The notes beneath the pieces are model-generated. The model had not been told where the DNA came from and did not search any database. It worked only from the letters and a program-made list of their open reading frames with translations. The position numbers and the translations under genes were made by a program. 32,351 nucleotides of DNA, taken from positions 1-32,351 of the forward strand of contig CAIWWH010000042.1 of assembly GCA_903916385.1 (NCBI GenBank). Direction: 5' to 3'. Numbering within the stretch: the stretch's first letter is position 1; every line of letters starts with the position of its first letter. Shown here piece by piece: positions 1-8,839 of the stretch. The DNA comes from an uncultured Actinomycetes bacterium (GTDB lineage Bacteria; Actinomycetota; Actinomycetes; Nanopelagicales; Nanopelagicaceae).

Positions 1-1
1 A

Positions 2-331
2 GCAAAAGAGCTCCAAGCACCTTATGAATTGGTGAAGGAAGTTGCCCAGACTGGGAAACTCCCCGTCGTTCTCTTCACTGCAGGCGGAATTGCCACACCC
101 GCGGATGCCGCCATGATGATGCAACTCGGCGCCGATGGAGTATTTGTCGGTTCGGGAATCTTCAAATCAGGAAATCCCGCAGCCCGCGCTAGTGCATGTG
201 TAAAGGCAGTTACTTATTACACAGATCCCAAGGTTGTCGCCGACGTCTCACGAGGACTGGGCGAAGCTATGGTCGGCATCAACGTTGCTGATATTCCAGT
301 TCCACACCGCTTGGCCGAGCGCGGCTGGTAA
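2..331 (+). CDS. pdxS: Pyridoxal 5'-phosphate synthase, synthase subunit PdxS (3' part)
   Basis: Only the C-terminal ~109 residues are inside the window. The reading frame is open from base 2, upstream of the first start codon in the ORF track, so the gene begins off the left edge. The visible part is the end of a TIM barrel: the [13 protein letters not shown] strand-loop and the GSGIFKS loop, which in PdxS bind the substrate/product phosphates, then the flexible tail ending HRLAERGW. PdxS condenses ribose 5-phosphate, glyceraldehyde 3-phosphate and ammonia into PLP. The ammonia comes from PdxT, whose gene begins 15 nt downstream, so the two are very likely co-transcribed. Family assignment is firm. 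The N-terminal catalytic lysines cannot be seen. Confidence 0.97.
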   Translation, partial: AKELQAPYELVKEVAQTGKLPVVLFTAGGIATPADAAMMMQLGADGVFVGSGIFKSGNPAARASACVKAVTYYTDPKVVADVSRGLGEAMVGINVADIPVPHRLAERGW

Positions 332-346
332 GCCCGCACCTTTGAG

Positions 347-946
347 ATGTTGGTAGGTGTTCTGGCGCTGCAGGGCGACTTCAGGGAGCATATTGCTGCC
401 CTCGCTGAATGCGGCGTCGAGGCGATCCCCGTTAAGCACCTCAGTGAGATCAATGCGATTGACGCTTTAATCCTCCCGGGCGGGGAGTCGACAACTATCG
501 CCAAACTTGCTCGCACATTCGGACTCTTCGACCGAATCGCGGAGCGAATCCATGCGGGACTTCCAACTTACGGTTCGTGCGCGGGGATGATTCTGCTAGC
601 AGACCGAATCGAAGGAGCAGCCGTTGGGCAGGAGTCCTTTGGAGGAATCGACATTACTGTGCGGCGCAACGCATTTGGGCGCCAGGTGGACTCCTTCGAG
701 GCCGACCTAAATATGGAGGGGATTACTGCGCCCGCGATTCGCGCTGTTTTCATCCGGGCGCCCTGGGTGGAGCAGGTCGGGGTTGGTGTCGAAGTTTTGG
801 CTTCTGTCGAATTTAATGGAGAATTGCACCCTGTTGCGGTTCGGCAAGGAAATTTACTGGCTACCTCGTTCCACCCGGAGATAACGGGGGATAACAGGGT
901 CCACCGCTACTTTATAGAGAGTATTTGCAAGGTCGCAATTTCGTAA
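347..946 (+). CDS. pdxT: Pyridoxal 5'-phosphate synthase, glutaminase subunit PdxT
   Basis: This is a class I glutamine amidotransferase of 199 residues, normal for PdxT. It hydrolyses glutamine and channels ammonia to PdxS in the dodecameric PLP synthase complex. Visible family signatures are VLALQGDFREH at the N terminus, PGGEST at ~44-49, the nucleophile Cys78 in GSCAGMI, and His176/Glu178 in SFHPEITGD, which complete the catalytic triad. The ATG start gives the canonical N terminus (M-x-GVLALQG). No strong Shine-Dalgarno precedes it, so translation is probably coupled to pdxS, 15 nt upstream. Confidence 0.97.
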   Translation: MLVGVLALQGDFREHIAALAECGVEAIPVKHLSEINAIDALILPGGESTTIAKLARTFGLFDRIAERIHAGLPTYGSCAGMILLADRIEGAAVGQESFGGIDITVRRNAFGRQVDSFEADLNMEGITAPAIRAVFIRAPWVEQVGVGVEVLASVEFNGELHPVAVRQGNLLATSFHPEITGDNRVHRYFIESICKVAIS

Positions 947-1006
947 GACGGTCATGCGCAACAACGCGCGAGACCACGAAGAGTTAGAAAAAGGTTGGTG
1001 AGTTAA

Positions 1007-1762
1007 ATGTCAGGCCATTCCAAATGGGCAACGACAAAACATAAGAAGGCGGTTATTGACTCTCGCCGTGCCAAGAATTTCGCAAAGTTAATTAAGGCCA
1101 TTGAGATTGCGGCTCGTAACGGTGGTCCAGATGTGGATGGCAACCCAACCCTCTTCGATGCGATTGCAAAGGCTAAGAAGAATTCTATGCCTGCCGACAA
1201 CATCGAGCGCGCGGTTAAGCGCGGTGGTGGATTGGAATCTGGTGGCGCCGACTGGCAGACGATTATGTATGAGGGCTACGGTCCTGGTGGAGTCGCCTTG
1301 ATGATCGAGTGCCTAACCGATAGCCGCAATCGCGCCGCTTCTGAAGTTCGCGTCGCCGTTACTCGCAACGGTGGATCGATGGGCGATCCTGGCTCGGTTG
1401 CCTATATGTTCAATCGCAAAGGCGTAGTTCTTGTTAACAAGGTTGCCGGCCTGACTGAAGATAGAATTTTGGAAGTGGTTTTAGATGCCGGCTGTGAAGA
1501 GGTCAACGACCTAGGCGAATCCTTCGAAATTGTCTCCGAACCAAGCGATCTTGTTGCTGTGCGTACCGCACTGCAAGGAGCTGGCATCGATTATGAATCG
1601 GCAGATACTTCGTTCCTGCCATCGCTTTCAGTTCCGCTCGATGCTGAAACTGCAACAAAGGTCTTTCACCTGATAGATGCAATCGAAGAGCTAGACGATG
1701 TGCAAAACGTCTACGGGAACTTTGATGTGTCTGACGAGGTAATGGCGAGCCTCGACCAATAG
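1007..1762 (+). CDS. YebC/TACO1-family protein
   Basis: A 251-residue full-length YebC/PmpR family protein beginning [15 protein letters not shown], the hallmark start of the family, followed by [12 protein letters not shown] and [10 protein letters not shown]. The family was long annotated as a DNA-binding transcriptional regulator. More recent work on bacterial YebC and mitochondrial TACO1 ties it to relief of ribosome stalling at proline-rich stretches, so the name 'regulator' should be treated with care. A G-rich SD-like stretch (aaaggttggtgag) lies just upstream. It sits immediately before ruvC, a very common neighbourhood in bacteria. The ruvC start follows 10 nt after its stop. Confidence 0.95.
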   Translation: MSGHSKWATTKHKKAVIDSRRAKNFAKLIKAIEIAARNGGPDVDGNPTLFDAIAKAKKNSMPADNIERAVKRGGGLESGGADWQTIMYEGYGPGGVALMIECLTDSRNRAASEVRVAVTRNGGSMGDPGSVAYMFNRKGVVLVNKVAGLTEDRILEVVLDAGCEEVNDLGESFEIVSEPSDLVAVRTALQGAGIDYESADTSFLPSLSVPLDAETATKVFHLIDAIEELDDVQNVYGNFDVSDEVMASLDQ

Positions 1763-1765
1763 GCT
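1760..1765 (+). promoter_or_regulatory. Candidate -10 element for leaderless ruvC transcript
   Basis: TAGGCT fits the actinobacterial -10 consensus TANNNT and lies 7 nt before the ruvC ATG, with no Shine-Dalgarno in between. Its first three bases are the yebC stop codon TAG. No convincing -35 hexamer is seen at 16-18 nt spacing. Inferred from position and consensus only. Confidence 0.4.
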
Positions 1766-1772
1766 TACCAGC

Positions 1773-2324
1773 ATGAGAGTGCTGGGAATTGATCCGGGAT
1801 TAACCCGCTGTGGTCTTGGGGTCGTCGACGGCAAAGGTTCCCAGATATTGACGATGATTGAAGTCGGAATCATCCGCACGACTGTGGATGCTCCTCTTGA
1901 GATCCGCCTGCTCGAATTAGAAGCTCAGATTCTGCAATGGATCGAGAGGGTAAATCCAGATGTGATTGCCGTCGAGCGCGTCTTCTCGCAACTCAATGTC
2001 CGAACCGCGATGGCCACCGGACAAGCCGCTGGTGTTGCTCTGCTCTTAGCTGCGAAAGCTGGTATTCCGGTTGCAATGCATACTCCATCGGAGGTCAAGG
2101 CAGCAGTCACAGGTTCGGGCCGCGCTGATAAGAAGCAGGTCGCGATGATGGTGCAGAAGTTACTGCGGCTTGATTCGATCCCGAAGCCCGTTGACACTAC
2201 TGATGCGCTAGCTCTCGCGATATGTCATCACTGGCGTGGAGTGGGCGAGAACAAAATGCAACTCGCCCTCTCACAGGAAAAGGTACGCCTCTCGTCGCGG
2301 ACACTAAAGGCGGCCTCTAGTTGA
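1773..2324 (+). CDS. ruvC: Holliday junction resolvase RuvC
   Basis: RuvC is the endonuclease that cuts Holliday junctions symmetrically after RuvAB branch migration. The 183-residue product has the RNase H-like catalytic acids in the expected places: Asp7 in GIDPGLTRCG, Glu68 in VIAVERVF, and Asp141/Asp144 in PVDTTDALALAICHH. Length is normal for Actinobacteria. The short C-terminal tail after the last catalytic helix is not conserved. It is the first gene of a ruvC-ruvA-ruvB cluster, and its TGA overlaps the TTG start of ruvA. No Shine-Dalgarno precedes the ATG; see the -10 candidate just upstream. Confidence 0.97.
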   Translation: MRVLGIDPGLTRCGLGVVDGKGSQILTMIEVGIIRTTVDAPLEIRLLELEAQILQWIERVNPDVIAVERVFSQLNVRTAMATGQAAGVALLLAAKAGIPVAMHTPSEVKAAVTGSGRADKKQVAMMVQKLLRLDSIPKPVDTTDALALAICHHWRGVGENKMQLALSQEKVRLSSRTLKAASS

Positions 2325-2911
2325 TCTCATCACTCACGGGGAGCATTAAGTCGATCCGCCTAGGTACCGTGGTAATCGAAGTTGGTGGCGTTGGACTCTT
2401 GGTTAATGTTCCAGGACGCGTCGCCGCGGGTTTTACGGTTGGAACAACTATCTCGCTGCACACCGTCTTGGTAGTGCGTGAAGATGCGCTAACCCTCTAT
2501 GGCTTTGAAACGCACGTTGCTCGTGAACTCTTTGAACTCTTGCAGACCGTTACGGGAATAGGCCCGAAGGTAGCGCAATCGGCGCTCAATATTTATGAAC
2601 CCGCTGAGTTAGTCAGCGCCATCAAAAACGGTCAACCAGATATTCTGGAGCGCATCCCTGGACTGGGAAAGAAAGGTGCCCAACGCCTTGTGTTGGAGTT
2701 GCGCGAGAAGGTGGATGGCTTCGAGCAGGCAGAAGCAGCTTTGAGCGGCAGTTGGCGCGACCAATTGACGAGCGCGCTCACTGGTTTGGGTTTCTCTGCA
2801 CGAGATGCACAGGAGCGTATTGATCAATTGACTTCTCAATTTAAAGATGTATCGCACGAACCTATTGCAGAACTCTTGCGCGCCGCTCTCTCTGGAGGCG
2901 TGCAACGATGA
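2321..2911 (+). CDS. ruvA: Holliday junction branch-migration protein RuvA
   Basis: RuvA is the junction-binding tetramer that loads the RuvB motor. The 196-residue product starts [12 protein letters not shown], the typical RuvA N-terminal OB fold. A helix-hairpin-helix pair follows ([17 protein letters not shown] and [16 protein letters not shown], ~70-125), and a C-terminal RuvB-interacting domain (~148-196) follows a short linker. The start codon is TTG, overlapping the ruvC stop as TTGA. The conserved N terminus argues strongly for this start. Its own stop overlaps the ruvB start as ATGA, so the three ruv genes are translationally coupled. Confidence 0.96.
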   Translation: MISSLTGSIKSIRLGTVVIEVGGVGLLVNVPGRVAAGFTVGTTISLHTVLVVREDALTLYGFETHVARELFELLQTVTGIGPKVAQSALNIYEPAELVSAIKNGQPDILERIPGLGKKGAQRLVLELREKVDGFEQAEAALSGSWRDQLTSALTGLGFSARDAQERIDQLTSQFKDVSHEPIAELLRAALSGGVQR

Positions 2912-3945
2912 GCAATTCCATCGTGAGTGAGTTTTCTGACGACTCCGAACGCGGTCAAGAGTTAGCGCTGCGCCCCAAGAATCTTGGCGAATTTGTTGGA
3001 CAGCAACGCGTTGCAAGTCAGATCGATCTCCTTCTAACCGCGGCCCGCTCTCGCAAGGCTCCGGCAGATCACATTCTCTTATCTGGTCCGCCCGGATTGG
3101 GTAAGACCACACTCGCCATGATCATCGCGACAGAGATGAGCTCTCCCATTCGAATTACGAGTGGACCCGCCATCCAACATGCCGGTGATCTTGCGGCGAT
3201 TCTCTCTTCACTTGTTGAAGGGGAGATCCTCTTCCTGGATGAGATTCACCGCATGTCACGCCCTGCGGAAGAACTCCTTTACATGGCAATGGAAGATTTC
3301 CGTGTCGATGTTGTTGTGGGTAAGGGTGCGGGTGCTACAGCCATTCCACTTTCCTTGCCGCACTTCACTCTGATTGGTGCAACAACCCGTGCTGGATTGC
3401 TTCCAAGTCCACTGCGCGATCGATTCGGGTTTACGGCACAACTTGATTTCTACGCCGATGAGGAGCTTTCGACCATCGTCCGCCGCAGCGCTGAACTTCT
3501 GCAGGTTCCCATTGATGAAGAGGCGATTGTCGAGATTGGTTCTCGTTCTCGCGGAACGCCTCGTGTGACCAACCGACTGCTTAGGCGTGTGCGTGACTAC
3601 GCCGAGGTACATGGAACAGGCAGCATCGACATCGATGCGGCACGAGCTGCGCTCACGATGTATGAAGTTGACCTGATCGGCCTCGATCGCCTGGACAGGA
3701 CTCTGCTCGAGATCTTGATTAAGAAATTTAATGGCGGACCTGTCGGCCTCACCACCCTTGCCATGTCCATGGGGGAGGAGGCTGAGACCTTGGAGAGTCT
3801 CGCTGAGCCCTTCCTTCTGCGTAAAGGTCTCCTGGCTCGAACTCCGCGTGGCCGAATGGCGACCGGAGCCGGATGGAACCACCTGGGCCTCACACCTCCT
3901 CAATCGGAGTTGAGCATTTTCGACATGCCCCCACTTGATGCCTAG
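2908..3945 (+). CDS. ruvB: Holliday junction branch-migration ATPase RuvB
   Basis: RuvB is the AAA+ hexameric motor of the RuvAB complex. The 345-residue product shows Walker [12 protein letters not shown] (Lys66), Walker B LFLDEIHR, sensor 1 in LIGATTRAG, and the arginine-finger region [12 protein letters not shown]-terminal winged helix ends the protein (about 265-335, with [10 protein letters not shown]). The start overlaps ruvA by 4 nt (ATGA). Its TAG stop is also the first half of a candidate -10 element for secD. The usual actinobacterial neighbour yajC is not found downstream. Confidence 0.98.
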   Translation: MSNSIVSEFSDDSERGQELALRPKNLGEFVGQQRVASQIDLLLTAARSRKAPADHILLSGPPGLGKTTLAMIIATEMSSPIRITSGPAIQHAGDLAAILSSLVEGEILFLDEIHRMSRPAEELLYMAMEDFRVDVVVGKGAGATAIPLSLPHFTLIGATTRAGLLPSPLRDRFGFTAQLDFYADEELSTIVRRSAELLQVPIDEEAIVEIGSRSRGTPRVTNRLLRRVRDYAEVHGTGSIDIDAARAALTMYEVDLIGLDRLDRTLLEILIKKFNGGPVGLTTLAMSMGEEAETLESLAEPFLLRKGLLARTPRGRMATGAGWNHLGLTPPQSELSIFDMPPLDA

Positions 3946-3948
3946 ACT
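3943..3948 (+). promoter_or_regulatory. Candidate -10 element for leaderless secD transcript
   Basis: TAGACT (TANNNT) lies 8 nt before the secD ATG. The first three bases are the ruvB stop codon. There is no Shine-Dalgarno before secD, so a leaderless transcript is plausible. No clear -35 is visible. Confidence 0.38.
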
Positions 3949-3956
3949 TACGCCTT

Positions 3957-5552
3957 ATGTCTGCCAACATCTCTAAATCCATTAAGTCCCAGGCGAAGCC
4001 CGGACGGACCATCGCGATTCTCGCGCTCATCTTGATTGCCTTCTCCACTCTGGCCTTCATCCAGAATGACAAGGTGAAGTTGGGCCTCGATCTTCGCGGG
4101 GGAACCAGCGTCACTCTCCAGCCACGAGTTGCCAAGGGCGGCTCTGTCTCGTCGGCGGCGATCGCCCAGGCGGTTGCGATTATTCGGCAGCGCGTGAACT
4201 CTCTCGGCGTAGCAGAAAGCCAGGTAACGGCGCAGGGAACCGGAAATAACCAGCAGATCGTCATCTCCGTTCCCGGAGATACCGGAACAAGAATTGTTGA
4301 CCTCGTTGGACAGACCGCTGAGCTCCGCTTCCGTCAGGTCTACGCAGTTGGTGCTGGCAGCGCCAAGACGACAGCAACTTCGACGACTTCCACCTCAACA
4401 GTCGTCGTGCCGAAGCCAGGGACTAAGGCGACTCCAACTCCGACACCCACTAAGGCAGCTGTATTGACACCAACATTTCCAACTGGTGTAACCGCCGCTC
4501 TCAATGATCAATTTGGAGCGCTCGACTGCACCAAGGCGAAGAACCGTCAAGGTGGAAATGTTGATGATGCGAACGCACCTCTGGTTGCTTGTAATCGCGA
4601 TGGAACAGGTAAGTACATTCTGGGCCCAGCGGAAGTTGTCGGTACTGATGTAGCAACAGCTAGCGCCAGTTTGGATCAACAGGGTGGAAATGGCTGGATG
4701 GTTCTCCTCAACTTCAACGGTTCAGGAACCTCAAAGTTTGGCAAGGTGACCAGTCGAGTTACCAAACTCGCCTCGCCACAGAATCAGTTAGCGGTTGTAC
4801 TCGATGGTTTGGTCTACACCTCACCGCAGATCAATCAGGCGATCACCGGCGGAAATGCCCAGATCACTGGAAACTTCACGCAGACACAGGCCTCTGATCT
4901 CGCCAACGTTCTGAAGTATGGCGCTCTTCCACTCGCGTTCGATCGTGGCGATGTGCAGCAAGTATCTCCAACTTTGGGTTCCAACCAACTGCATGATGGA
5001 CTCCTAGCCGGCTTGATCGGTCTGATCCTCGTGATCCTCTACTCCATCTTCTATTACCGCGGCTTGGGCGTGGTCAGCGTTGGCTCGCTCACCGTCGCAG
5101 GTGGAATCACTTACCTACTCTTCATCCTCCTTGGTAAGTGGATCGGCTTCTCGCTTTCACTTGCAGGTATCGCCGGTGCGATCGTTTCGATCGGTATTAC
5201 CGCAGACTCATTCATCGTCTACTTCGAACGCCTCCGCGACGAAGTGCGCGATGGGCGCTCTTTGCGAACCGCTGTAGACACGGGTTGGACACGCGCTAAG
5301 CGCACCATCATAGTTGCCGACTCTGTTTCTCTCATTGCATCTGCATTGCTCTACTTCTTTGCAGTCGGTGATGTCCGAGGGTTCGCGTTCACCTTGGGTC
5401 TCACAACTTTCGTGGACCTCTTCGTGGTCTTCTTCTTCACTAAGCCGCTGGTTTCGCTTTTATCGCGTCTACATTTCTACTCGAGTGGTCATCGTTTATC
5501 TGGCTTCTCCACCAAGAGCTTGGGTGTTGTAACAGGAAAGGATGTCGCTTAA
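3957..5552 (+). CDS. secD: Protein translocase subunit SecD
   Basis: SecD is an RND-like membrane protein that, with SecF, uses the proton-motive force to help complete Sec-dependent export. The 531-residue product has one N-terminal membrane helix (~18-35) and the family motif LGLDLRGGTSV (~42-52). A large extracytoplasmic domain follows, then a C-terminal bundle of about five membrane helices from ~350 onward containing GIAGAIVSIGITADSFIVYF. Between ~135 and 172 lies a Thr/Ser/Pro-rich low-complexity stretch inserted in the periplasmic-side domain; actinobacterial SecD proteins often carry such linkers. The secF ATG follows the stop codon with no gap. yajC, often just upstream, is absent here. 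Confidence 0.96.
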   Translation: MSANISKSIKSQAKPGRTIAILALILIAFSTLAFIQNDKVKLGLDLRGGTSVTLQPRVAKGGSVSSAAIAQAVAIIRQRVNSLGVAESQVTAQGTGNNQQIVISVPGDTGTRIVDLVGQTAELRFRQVYAVGAGSAKTTATSTTSTSTVVVPKPGTKATPTPTPTKAAVLTPTFPTGVTAALNDQFGALDCTKAKNRQGGNVDDANAPLVACNRDGTGKYILGPAEVVGTDVATASASLDQQGGNGWMVLLNFNGSGTSKFGKVTSRVTKLASPQNQLAVVLDGLVYTSPQINQAITGGNAQITGNFTQTQASDLANVLKYGALPLAFDRGDVQQVSPTLGSNQLHDGLLAGLIGLILVILYSIFYYRGLGVVSVGSLTVAGGITYLLFILLGKWIGFSLSLAGIAGAIVSIGITADSFIVYFERLRDEVRDGRSLRTAVDTGWTRAKRTIIVADSVSLIASALLYFFAVGDVRGFAFTLGLTTFVDLFVVFFFTKPLVSLLSRLHFYSSGHRLSGFSTKSLGVVTGKDVA

Positions 5553-6644
5553 ATGTCACGCTTATCTGGAATGGGTGGACGCCTCTATCGTGGCGACAAA
5601 TCTTTTAACATCATCGGCAATCGCCGCCGCTTCTATGCCCTTTCGGGAATAGTAATTATCGTTGCAGCAATCTCACTCAGTGTGCAGGGGCTTCATCTCG
5701 GTATCGAGTTCAAGGGTGGATCACAATTTACCTTCACTGCTGCAAATGCAACTGTGGCTCAAGGACAGAAGGCAGTAACTGATAGCGGAGTTACCTCCGA
5801 AACAATCGTGCAGAAGATTGGATCCAATAAGATCCAGATCACGACAAAATCTCTGACAAATGCAGAGAATGACGCCGTTGAGAATGCCATCGTTAAGGAT
5901 TTCCATATCACCATTGGCAATATCAACGTATTGAGCATTGGCCCTTCATGGGGTAAGGACATCACCCACAAGGCAATTCAGGCTCTCGTCGGCTTCCTGC
6001 TTGTGGTCATGCTCTATCTGGCTCTCGCATTTGAACCGAAGATGGCGCAAGCTGCGATTATTGCTGTGTTGCACGATGTCTTTATCACCGTGGGCATTTA
6101 TGCGTTAGTAGGTTTCGATGTTACGCCGGCGACCGTCATTGGATTTCTGACGATCTTGGGTTACTCGCTCTACGACACTGTGGTGGTCTTCGACAAGGTT
6201 CGAGAGAACACTCGCTCAATCACCAGCACAGGCAAGTACACCTACTCCCAGGCGGCAAACCTTGCCGTTAATCAGACACTGGTCCGTTCCTTCAATACCT
6301 CGTTGATTGCTCTCCTTCCCGTTGCTTCGATTCTCTTCGTAGGTGCAGGACTGCTAGGGGCTGGAACGCTCAAAGACCTTTCATTGGCACTCTTTATCGG
6401 TCTTGCAACTGGAACCTACTCTTCTATCTTTATTGCTACTCCGATCCTGGCGACGTTGCGCGAGCGTGAGCCTGCAATGAAGGCGCTTGCAAAGCGCGTT
6501 GCTGCTCGTGGCGGTAGTGTTGAGGGTGCTCCTGTTGTGATTAAGGGAGATGCCGAGATTTCAAATATCGTTACCTCGACACACTCCAAAGAGAATCGCG
6601 AGCGCGGTCCTCGCAATCAACCAAAGCGCAGAAGCCGCAGATAA
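5553..6644 (+). CDS. secF: Protein translocase subunit SecF
   Basis: SecF is the partner of SecD in the SecDF export motor. The 363-residue product has an N-terminal membrane helix (~27-48), the family motif LGIEFKGGSQF right after it, and a soluble domain to ~140. A five-helix C-terminal bundle then carries ILGYSLYDTVVVFDKVRENTR, the typical SecF TM4-5 signature. The tail (~325-363) is basic and disordered, ending PKRRSRR. It begins directly at the secD stop and surely shares its transcript. The apt gene that frequently separates secF from rel in actinobacteria is not present. Confidence 0.96.
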   Translation: MSRLSGMGGRLYRGDKSFNIIGNRRRFYALSGIVIIVAAISLSVQGLHLGIEFKGGSQFTFTAANATVAQGQKAVTDSGVTSETIVQKIGSNKIQITTKSLTNAENDAVENAIVKDFHITIGNINVLSIGPSWGKDITHKAIQALVGFLLVVMLYLALAFEPKMAQAAIIAVLHDVFITVGIYALVGFDVTPATVIGFLTILGYSLYDTVVVFDKVRENTRSITSTGKYTYSQAANLAVNQTLVRSFNTSLIALLPVASILFVGAGLLGAGTLKDLSLALFIGLATGTYSSIFIATPILATLREREPAMKALAKRVAARGGSVEGAPVVIKGDAEISNIVTSTHSKENRERGPRNQPKRRSRR

Positions 6645-6669
6645 ATTTGGGTGAGGGGAGCGTGAAGCG

Positions 6670-8835
6670 ATGGATACGCTTTTAGCTCCGCTTGCTGGGC
6701 TGCTGGCGACAAATCTCGCGGAGTTTAAGGCTGCCGATTTAGATCGCGCCTATGAGATCGCAAAAAATGCGCACGAGGGTCAGACTCGCAAGTCCGGTGA
6801 GCCGTATATCACTCATCCACTTGCCGTTGCGGAAATCCTGGCGGAATTGGGTATGGATCAAGCGACAATTACCGCCGCGTTGCTCCATGACACAGTTGAG
6901 GATACGCCTTACAAACTAGATACTCTGCGCCACGATTTTGGGGATGAGGTTGCTCAACTCGTAGATGGGGTGACCAAACTCGACAAGCTCACATATGGTC
7001 CGACGGCTGAAGCAGAGACGCTGCGCAAGATGGTGGTCGCAATGTCCAAGGACATTCGAGTTCTGGTCATTAAATTGGCTGACCGCCTACACAATGCGCG
7101 AACTTGGCAATTTGTCTCCCCTGATAGCGCGGCACGAAAAGCCCGCGAGACGCTAGATATCTACGCCCCCCTTGCCCATCGACTTGGAATGAACGCCATA
7201 AAGTGGGAATTGGAAGACCTCTCTTTCAAAGTTTTGGAGCCCAAGAAGTACGAGGAGATTGAACGCCTTGTTTCAGAGCGGCAACCGCTGCGGGAGAAAT
7301 TCACCTCTGAGGTCACCGATCAGATCGAGAGAGATCTGGCCGTAGAAGGCATCGGGGCCACGATCAAGGGTCGCCAAAAACATCTGTACAGCGTCTTCCA
7401 GAAGATGATCGTGCGCGGGCGCGAGTTCAGCGAGATTTACGACCTAGTTGGAATCCGGGTTATCGTCGATGATGTCCGTGATTGCTATGCAGTTCTCGGA
7501 GCGATACACGCCCGCTGGAGCCCTATTCCTGGTCGCTTCAAGGATTACATTGCAATGCCCAAGTTCAACCTTTATCAGTCGCTCCATACAACCGTTATAG
7601 GTCCTAACGGCAAGGCAGTAGAGATTCAGATTCGCACCGCAGATATGCATGCGCGCGCCGAGTTCGGTATCGCTGCGCACTGGAAGTACAAGTCCAAGGG
7701 ACCAAAGGGTGTCGACAATGACCCTGGTGTCATCTGGCTGAAGCAATTGCATGAGTGGCAGCAAGAGAGCGAAGATGTCAGTGAATTTCTCGACACGCTG
7801 CGCTATGACCTGCGCACTCCTGAAGTCTTTGTCTTTACTCCCAAGGGGAGTGTGGTGGCGCTTCCTGCCGGCTCAACACCGGTTGACTTCGCATATGCAG
7901 TCCACACCGAAGTGGGCAATCGCTGCGTCGGCGCAAAGGTAAATGGGAAGCTGATCCCGCTGGAATCCCCGCTAGCAAACGGAGATGTCGTCGATATCGT
8001 TACGAATAAGAGTCCGAATGCGGCCCCTAGCCGTGACTGGCTTAACTTTGTTAAATCTCCCCGCGCCCGCTCGAAGATTAAAGCGTGGTTCTCCAAAGAG
8101 CGGCGCGAAGAGGCCATCGAGGCCGGGCAGGAGTCGATTGCGCGTCAGATGCGCAAAGCGGGTATGCCGTTGCAGAAGATCCTGGCCGGGCAAGCGATCC
8201 TTGAACTCGCTCACGAACTGCACTTTCCAGATATCGAAGCGCTCTACGCCTCGGTTGGAAATGGTCACGTCTCTGCTGCCTCGGTCATCGAAAAGTTGGC
8301 GCATCAACTCGGCAACGAGGAGGGTGAGCCGGAAGAGAGCATCGAGCACTTATTCCGCCGACCTGCCGCCGCCAAGCGAAACTCTTCTGGCGTTGATGTT
8401 GCGGGTGCTGGAGACTTGCTGGTGAAGTTGGCTCGCTGTTGTACACCGGTTCCTGGTGATGAGATCACGGGATTTGTAACAAAGGGGAGTGGCGTCAGCG
8501 TGCATCGCATTGACTGCATCAACGTTAATGATCTCAAGGAGCATCAGGGCGATCGAATCGTAGATGTTAAGTGGAATAACAGCGCTCGTGCGCTCTTTCT
8601 AGTGAATATCCAAGTAGAGGCACTTGATAGATCTGGCCTGCTCTCGGATATAACCCGGACCCTGGCTGATCAACATGTAAATATTCTCAATGCAGCTGTG
8701 AGCACGAGCAAGGATCGCGTTGCGCTGTCACGTTTCACATTCGAGATGGCAGATGCGCTCCATCTCGATACGGTCTTATCGGCGGTGCGCAGCGTTGCCG
8801 GTGTTTACGACGTTTATCGCGTGACCAACAACTAG
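6670..8835 (+). CDS. rel: Bifunctional (p)ppGpp synthetase/hydrolase Rel (RelA/SpoT family)
   Basis: This is a long RSH enzyme (721 residues) that makes and degrades the stringent-response alarmone (p)ppGpp. The hydrolase HD domain looks intact: His49, then HDTVED at 73-78. The synthetase domain carries RFKD at ~289-292, the RxKD motif of bifunctional enzymes rather than the acidic version of monofunctional RelA. Next come a TGS domain (~390-450, EVFVFTPKGSVVALP), the conserved-cysteine region LARCCTPVPGDEI, and a C-terminal ACT domain (~650-721). A good G-rich Shine-Dalgarno (gtgagggga) precedes the ATG. Its stop is 4 nt from the stop of the opposing DUF349 gene. Confidence 0.96.
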   Translation: MDTLLAPLAGLLATNLAEFKAADLDRAYEIAKNAHEGQTRKSGEPYITHPLAVAEILAELGMDQATITAALLHDTVEDTPYKLDTLRHDFGDEVAQLVDGVTKLDKLTYGPTAEAETLRKMVVAMSKDIRVLVIKLADRLHNARTWQFVSPDSAARKARETLDIYAPLAHRLGMNAIKWELEDLSFKVLEPKKYEEIERLVSERQPLREKFTSEVTDQIERDLAVEGIGATIKGRQKHLYSVFQKMIVRGREFSEIYDLVGIRVIVDDVRDCYAVLGAIHARWSPIPGRFKDYIAMPKFNLYQSLHTTVIGPNGKAVEIQIRTADMHARAEFGIAAHWKYKSKGPKGVDNDPGVIWLKQLHEWQQESEDVSEFLDTLRYDLRTPEVFVFTPKGSVVALPAGSTPVDFAYAVHTEVGNRCVGAKVNGKLIPLESPLANGDVVDIVTNKSPNAAPSRDWLNFVKSPRARSKIKAWFSKERREEAIEAGQESIARQMRKAGMPLQKILAGQAILELAHELHFPDIEALYASVGNGHVSAASVIEKLAHQLGNEEGEPEESIEHLFRRPAAAKRNSSGVDVAGAGDLLVKLARCCTPVPGDEITGFVTKGSGVSVHRIDCINVNDLKEHQGDRIVDVKWNNSARALFLVNIQVEALDRSGLLSDITRTLADQHVNILNAAVSTSKDRVALSRFTFEMADALHLDTVLSAVRSVAGVYDVYRVTNN

Positions 8836-8839
8836 TGGG

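Noticed and set aside
3256-3903. 215-aa minus-strand ORF opposite ruvB
   Set aside because: Shadow ORF over a highly conserved gene; composition looks like a reverse-frame translation and no motif is present.
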